Made by a program: the position numbers and the translations under genes
Shown here: piece by piece, positions 59,685 to 64,000 of the stretch
Layout: each line of letters starts with the position of its first letter
Numbering within the stretch: the stretch's first letter is position 1
Notes under the pieces: model-generated
Database searches by the model: none
The model's input: only the letters and a program-made list of their open reading frames with translations
Told to the model about the DNA's origin: nothing
Origin: Zea mays
Taxonomy: Eukaryota > Streptophyta > Magnoliopsida > Poales > Poaceae
Assembly: GCF_902167145.1 (NCBI RefSeq)
Contig: NC_050099.1
Location: 246,214,588-246,278,587 of the forward strand
DNA: 64,000 nucleotides
Reading direction: 5' to 3'

Positions 59685-61249
59685 TGTCGGGGACCATAAT
59701 TAGGGGTACCCTCAAGGCTCCTAATTCTCAGCTGGTAACCCCCATCAGCATAAAGCTGCAAAGGCCTGATGGGCGCGATTAAGTCAGAGATCAGTCCATT
59801 CGAGGGACTCGATCACGCCTCGCCCGAGCCTGGCCTCGGACAAGGGCAGCCGACCCCGGAGGATTTTCGTCTCGCCCGAGGCCCCCCTCCAGCGGCGAAT
59901 ATATTTCCGGCTCGCCCGAGGCCCTGTCTTCACCAAGAAGCAACCCTGACCAAATCGCCGCACCGACCGACCAAATCACAGGAGCATTTAATGCAAAGGT
60001 GGCCTGACACCTTTATCCTGACGCGCGCCCCCCAGCCAGCAGAGCCGAAGTGACCACCGTCACTTCGCCGCTCCACTGACCGGCCTGACAGAAGGACAGC
60101 GCCGCCTGCGCCACTCCGACTGCGGTGCCACTTGACAGAGTGAGACTGACAGGCAGTCAGACCCGGCCGAAGGCACCATAGGAAGCTCCGCTCCGCCCGA
60201 CCCAGGGCTCGGACTCGGGCTAAGCCCCGAAAGACGGCGAACTCCGCTCCGCCCGACCTAGGGCTCGGACTCGGGCTAAGTCCCGGAAGACGGCGAACTC
60301 TGCTCCGCCCGACCCAGGGCTCGGACTCGGGCTAAGTCCCGGAAGACGACGAACTCCGCTCCGCCCGACCCAGGGCTCGGACTTGGGCTCAGCCCCAGAA
60401 GACGACGAACTCCGCTCCGCCCGACCCCAGGGCTTGGACTCCGCCCTGGCCTCAGCCGACGGTCTCCGCCTCGCCTGAACCAGGGGCTCGGACTCGACCT
60501 CGACCACGGAAGACAGACTCGACCTCGGCCTTGGAGGAGCTTCCACATCGCCCAACCTAGGGCGCAGACCAGCCACGTCAACAGGAGGCGCCATCATCAC
60601 CCTACCCCGAGCTGACTCGGGCCACGAGGAACAAGATCGGCGTCCCATCTGGCTCGCTCCACCAGATGGGCAATGATGGCGCCCCGCATATTCTGTGACA
60701 ACGGTGGCTCTCAGCCCCCTTACGGAAGCAAGAGGACGTCAGCAAGGACTCGACAGCCCCGACAGCTGTCCCTCCGCCAGGCTCTAGCACTCCTCCGACG
60801 GCCACGACATCACACCAGCTGGGTGCCAAAATCTCTCCGGCTGCCACGACGGCATGTACTTAGGGCGCTAGCTCTCCTCCGCTAGACACGTAGCACTCTG
60901 CTATACCCCCCATTGTACACCTGGATCCTCTCCTTACGCCTATAAAAGGAAGGACCAGGGCCCTCTTAGAGAAGGTTGGCCGCGCGGGGACGAGGACGAG
61001 ACAGGCGCTCGCTTGAAGCCGCTCGCTCCCTCTCCCGCGTGGACGCTTGTAACCCCCTACTGCAAGCGCACCCGACCTGGGCGCGGGACGAACACGAAGG
61101 CCACAGGATTCCCACCTCTCTCACGCCGGTCTCCGGCCGCCTCGCTTTCCCCCCTTCGCGCTCGGCCTCGCGCTCGACCCATCTGGGCTGGGGCACGCGG
61201 CGACATTCACTCGTCGGCTTAGGGACCCCCCGGTCTCGAAACGCCGACA
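59685..61249 (+). repeat. 3' LTR of element D
   Basis: 1,565 bp, TGTCGGGGACC to CGCCGACA, with TATAAAAG at 60941-60948 and about four copies of the 57-bp unit at 60185-60440. It differs from the 5' LTR by base changes and by a 270-bp stretch missing there. Confidence 0.94.
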
Positions 61250-61254
61250 AGTTT

Positions 61255-61581
61255 CTAGGAATACTCATTATAACAAGAGTTATGGTGCTTATGATTCACA
61301 TGCTATGATTGCTTCACGTTCTACTTTTGTGCATGATAGAAGTAGGCCTAGGAAGGGAAATGTTATTCATCATGTGCCTAAGAAAATGCCTAATGAATCT
61401 GCTACTGTTTTTCATGCCTGCAACACTAATTTTGTACTGTTATGTAAAAATAAGAAAGTGGTTGCTAGGAAGTTGGGGGGCCAAATGCAAGGGAGACAAG
61501 ACTTGTATTTGGGTCCCAAAGGATATTGTAACTAACCTTGTAGGACCCAACAAGAGTTGGGTACCTAAGACCCAAGCCTAA
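61255..61581 (+). pseudogene. Element A gag, 3' part
   Basis: Continues the gag interrupted at 35739, with SHAMIASRSTFVHDRSR and the C-terminal CKGDKTCIWVPKD and NKSWVPKTQA, ending with TAA at 61579-61581. A run of six G near 61476 shifts the frame relative to the upstream part. Confidence 0.88.
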
Positions 61582-61587
61582 TTTGCC

Positions 61588-64000
61588 TTGCAGGTTTATG
61601 CATCCAGGGGCTCAAGCTGGATTATCGACAGCGGATGCACAAACCACATGACGGGGGAGAAGAAGATGTTCTCCTCCTACATCAAGAGCAAAGATTCCCA
61701 AGATTCGATCATCTTTGGAGATGGGAACCAAGGCAAGGTTAAAGGTCTAGGAAAGATAGCTATTTCATCCGAGCATTCCATATCTAATGTGTTCTTAGTT
61801 GAATCACTAGGATACAACTTATTGTCTGTTAGTCAACTATGTAATATGGGATATAATTGTCTGTTTACCAATATAGATGTGTCTGTCTTTAGAAGGAGTG
61901 ATGGTTCACTAGCTTTTAAGGGTGTACTAGACGGCAAACTCTATTTAGTTGATTTTTCGAAGGAGGAGGCCGATCTAGATGCATGCTTAATTGCTAAGAC
62001 TAGCATGGGTTGGCTGTGACATCGGCGTTTAGCACATGTTGGAATGAAGAACCTTCAAAAACTTCTAAAGGAAGAACACGTGTTAGGTCTAACCAATGTA
62101 TCTTTCGAAAAAAGATAGGTCTTGTGCAGCTTGAAAAGCAGGTAAACAAGTGGGAAGCACTCATCACAACAAAAATGTAATGACAACATCAAGACCACTA
62201 GAGCTACTACATATGGACCTCTTCGGACCCGTCGCCTACTTAGCATTGGGGGAAGTAAGTATGGTCTTGTTATTGTTGATGATTTTTCCCGCTTCACTTG
62301 GGTATTCTTTTTGCAGGATAAATCAGAAACCCAAGGGACCCTCAAGCGCTTTCTAAGGCGGGCTCAAAACGAATTTGAGCTCAAGGTGAAAAAGATTAGA
62401 AGCGATAACGGGTCCGAGTTCAAGAATCTTCAAGTGGAGGAGTACCTTGAGGAGGAAGGAATCAAGCACGAGTTCTCCGCTCCCTACACACCCCAGCAAA
62501 ACGGCGTGGTAGAGAGGAAGAACAGGACGCTTATAGACATGGCGAGGACGATGCTTGGAGAATTAAAGACGCCCGATCGGTTTTGGTCGGAAGCTATGAA
62601 CACAGCTTGCCACGCCATAAATCGGGTCTACCTTCATCGCCTTCTCAAGAAGACCTCATATGAACTTCTAACCGGTAATAAACCCAACGTGTCATACTTT
62701 CGGGTATTTGGGAGTAAATGTTATATTCTAGTGAAGAAAGGTAGAAATTCTAAATTTGCTCCCAAAGTTGTAGAAGGGTTTTTGCTAGGTTATGACTCAA
62801 ATACAAAGGCGTATAGAGTCTTCAACAAATCATCGGGTTTGGTTGAAGTCTCTAGCGATGTTGTATTTGATCAAACTAATGGCTCCCCAAGAGAGCAAGT
62901 TGATCTTGATGATGTAGATGAAGATGATGTTCCAACGACCGCAATACACACCATGGCTATTGGAGATGTGCGACCACAGGAACAAAAAGAGCAAGATCAA
63001 CCTTCTTCCTCAACAATGGTGCATCCCCCAACTCAAGATGATGAACAGGTTCATCAAGAAAAGGCGTGTGATCAAGGGGGAGCACAAGATGATCAAGTTA
63101 TGGAAGAAGAAGCGCCACATGCCCCTCCAACTCAAGTCCGAGCGACGATTCATAGGAATCATCCCGTCGACCAGATTTTGGGTGATATAAGCAAGGGAGT
63201 AACCACTCGCTCTAGATTAGCTAATTTTTGTGAGCATTACTCGTTCGTCTATTCTATTCAGCCTTTCAGGGTAGAAGATGCCTTGCTAGATCCGGACTGG
63301 GTGTTGGCCATGCAGGAAGAGCTCAACAACTTCAAGCGAAATGAAGTTTGGACCCTGGTGCCACGTCCAAAGCAAAACGTTGTGGGAACCAAAAGGGTGT
63401 TCCGCAACAAGCAAGACGAGCACGGAGTGGTGACAACAAATAAGGCTCGACTTGTGGCAAAAGGTTATGCCCAAGTCGCAGGTTTAGACTTTTAGAAGAC
63501 TTTTGCTCCGGTGGCTAGGCTAGAATCCATTCGTATTTTGTTAGCCTATGCTGCTCACCACTCTTTTAGGTTATTTCAAATGGACGTGAAGAGCGCTTTC
63601 CTCAACGGGGCAATCAAAGAGGAGGTGTATGTGGAACAACCCCCTGGCTTTGAGGATGAACGATACCCCAACCATGTGTGTAAGCTCTCTAAGGCACTCT
63701 ATGGACTTAAGCAAGCCCCAAGAGCATGGTATGAATGCCTTAGAGATTTTATAATTGCTAATGCTTTCAAGGTTGGAAAAGCCGATCCAACTCTTTTCAC
63801 TAAGACTTGTGATGGTGACCTATTTGTGTGCCAAATTTATGTCGATGACATAATATTTGGTTCTACTAACCAAAAGTCTTGTGAGAAGTTTAGCAGGGTG
63901 ATGACACAAAAATTTGAGATGTCAATGATGGGCGAGTTGAACTACTTCCTTGGGTTCCAAGTGAAGCAACTCAAGGATGGCACCTTCATCTCACAAATAA
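61588..64000 (+). pseudogene. Element A pol, broken, cut by the window edge
   Basis: Protease [16 protein letters not shown] is followed by the pre-integrase region, where TGA at 62017-62019 replaces the Trp of GWLWHRR. Small indels and stops damage the zinc region and the first integrase Asp (62100-62280). The integrase then reads well ([19 protein letters not shown]), and RT follows. TAG at 63493-63495 replaces Glu after VAGLDF. RT motifs [11 protein letters not shown] and [10 protein letters not shown] (about 63838-63870) are in frame up to the window end. RNase H and the 3' LTR lie outside. Confidence 0.9.

Larger units (their letters stand above)
35745..61249 (+). mobile_element. Element D: Huck-like Tat-lineage Ty3/gypsy in the gag of A, host of E and F
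   Basis: Own pieces are 35745-36465, 50477-57416 and 58700-61249. The flanks are AGTTT at 35740-35744 and 61250-61254. The LTR starts TGTCGGGGACC and ends GCCGACA. The presence of gag, protease, RT, two RNase H domains and integrase in this order places it in the Tat lineage. The name Huck-like is from recalled LTR sequence. It has several stops and lacks about 3.3 kb that element E still has. Confidence 0.93.
14339..64000 (+). mobile_element. Element A: Opie/Ji-like Sirevirus (Ty1/copia), host of B and D; runs off the window
   Basis: The element begins with TGAAAGGGAAATGTGCCC, the LTR start of the Opie/Ji group. Its own pieces are 14339-15480, 33547-35744 and 61250-64000; the rest is inserted DNA. 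Order: 5' LTR, primer binding site, gag, protease, integrase, RT. The right end lies outside, so its target site duplication cannot be tested (left flank TCTAT). It has frameshifts and stops in gag and pol and is the oldest of the recognisable full elements by nesting order. Confidence 0.92.

Overview
The window is nuclear DNA of a grass, most likely maize (Zea mays) or a very close relative. This rests on a monocot-type, intron-rich housekeeping gene next to a dense stack of nested LTR retrotransposons of the Opie/Ji (Sirevirus, Ty1/copia) and Huck-like (Tat lineage, Ty3/gypsy) types, plus Stowaway and other MITEs. The species is an inference from these families, not from a database match.

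Gene island (1-12,200). One complete host gene lies on the minus strand: RPN1, the largest scaffold of the 26S proteasome base. I resolve 25 coding exons (ATG at 11603, stop at 3566) with GT-AG introns, giving 892 residues. Its introns hold a 5'-truncated LINE with a 15-bp target site duplication (9252-9776) and a Stowaway MITE (6135-6332). A MITE nested in a MITE abuts the promoter (11788-12184). The 3' flank (1-3565) has MITE-like pieces and an (AT)76 microsatellite but no gene I can support.

Transposon stack (12,552-64,000). The oldest layer is a decayed copia gag (Z, minus, 12552-14338). Element A (Opie/Ji-like, plus) cut into it and runs past the right edge of the window. Element B (minus) sits in the 5' LTR of A (TSD AAGAG). 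Element C (plus, 24224-33198, TSD AATGC) sits in the 5' LTR of B. Element D (Huck-like gypsy, plus, 35745-61249, TSD AGTTT) interrupts the gag of A. Element E (same family, minus, 36466-50471, TSD GATGG) sits in the 5' LTR of D. F is a solo copia LTR (minus, 57417-58694, TSD GATAC) inside D. All five internal junctions are closed by matching 5-bp duplications, so the history can be read as Z, then A, then B and D in unknown order, with C inside B and E and F inside D.

Polyproteins. The copia elements carry gag (zinc knuckle), protease, integrase, RT and RNase H; the gypsy elements carry gag, protease, RT, RNase H, a second archaeal-type RNase H and integrase. None is fully intact across its length: each has nonsense or frameshift changes. 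Points of special interest are an in-frame TAG at the same place between protease and RT in both gypsy copies, a promoter-like antisense ORF downstream of pol in E that D lost through a 3.3-kb internal deletion, palindromic 17-mers that vary in copy number between the LTRs of one element, and a perfect 28-bp hairpin formed in one LTR of B.
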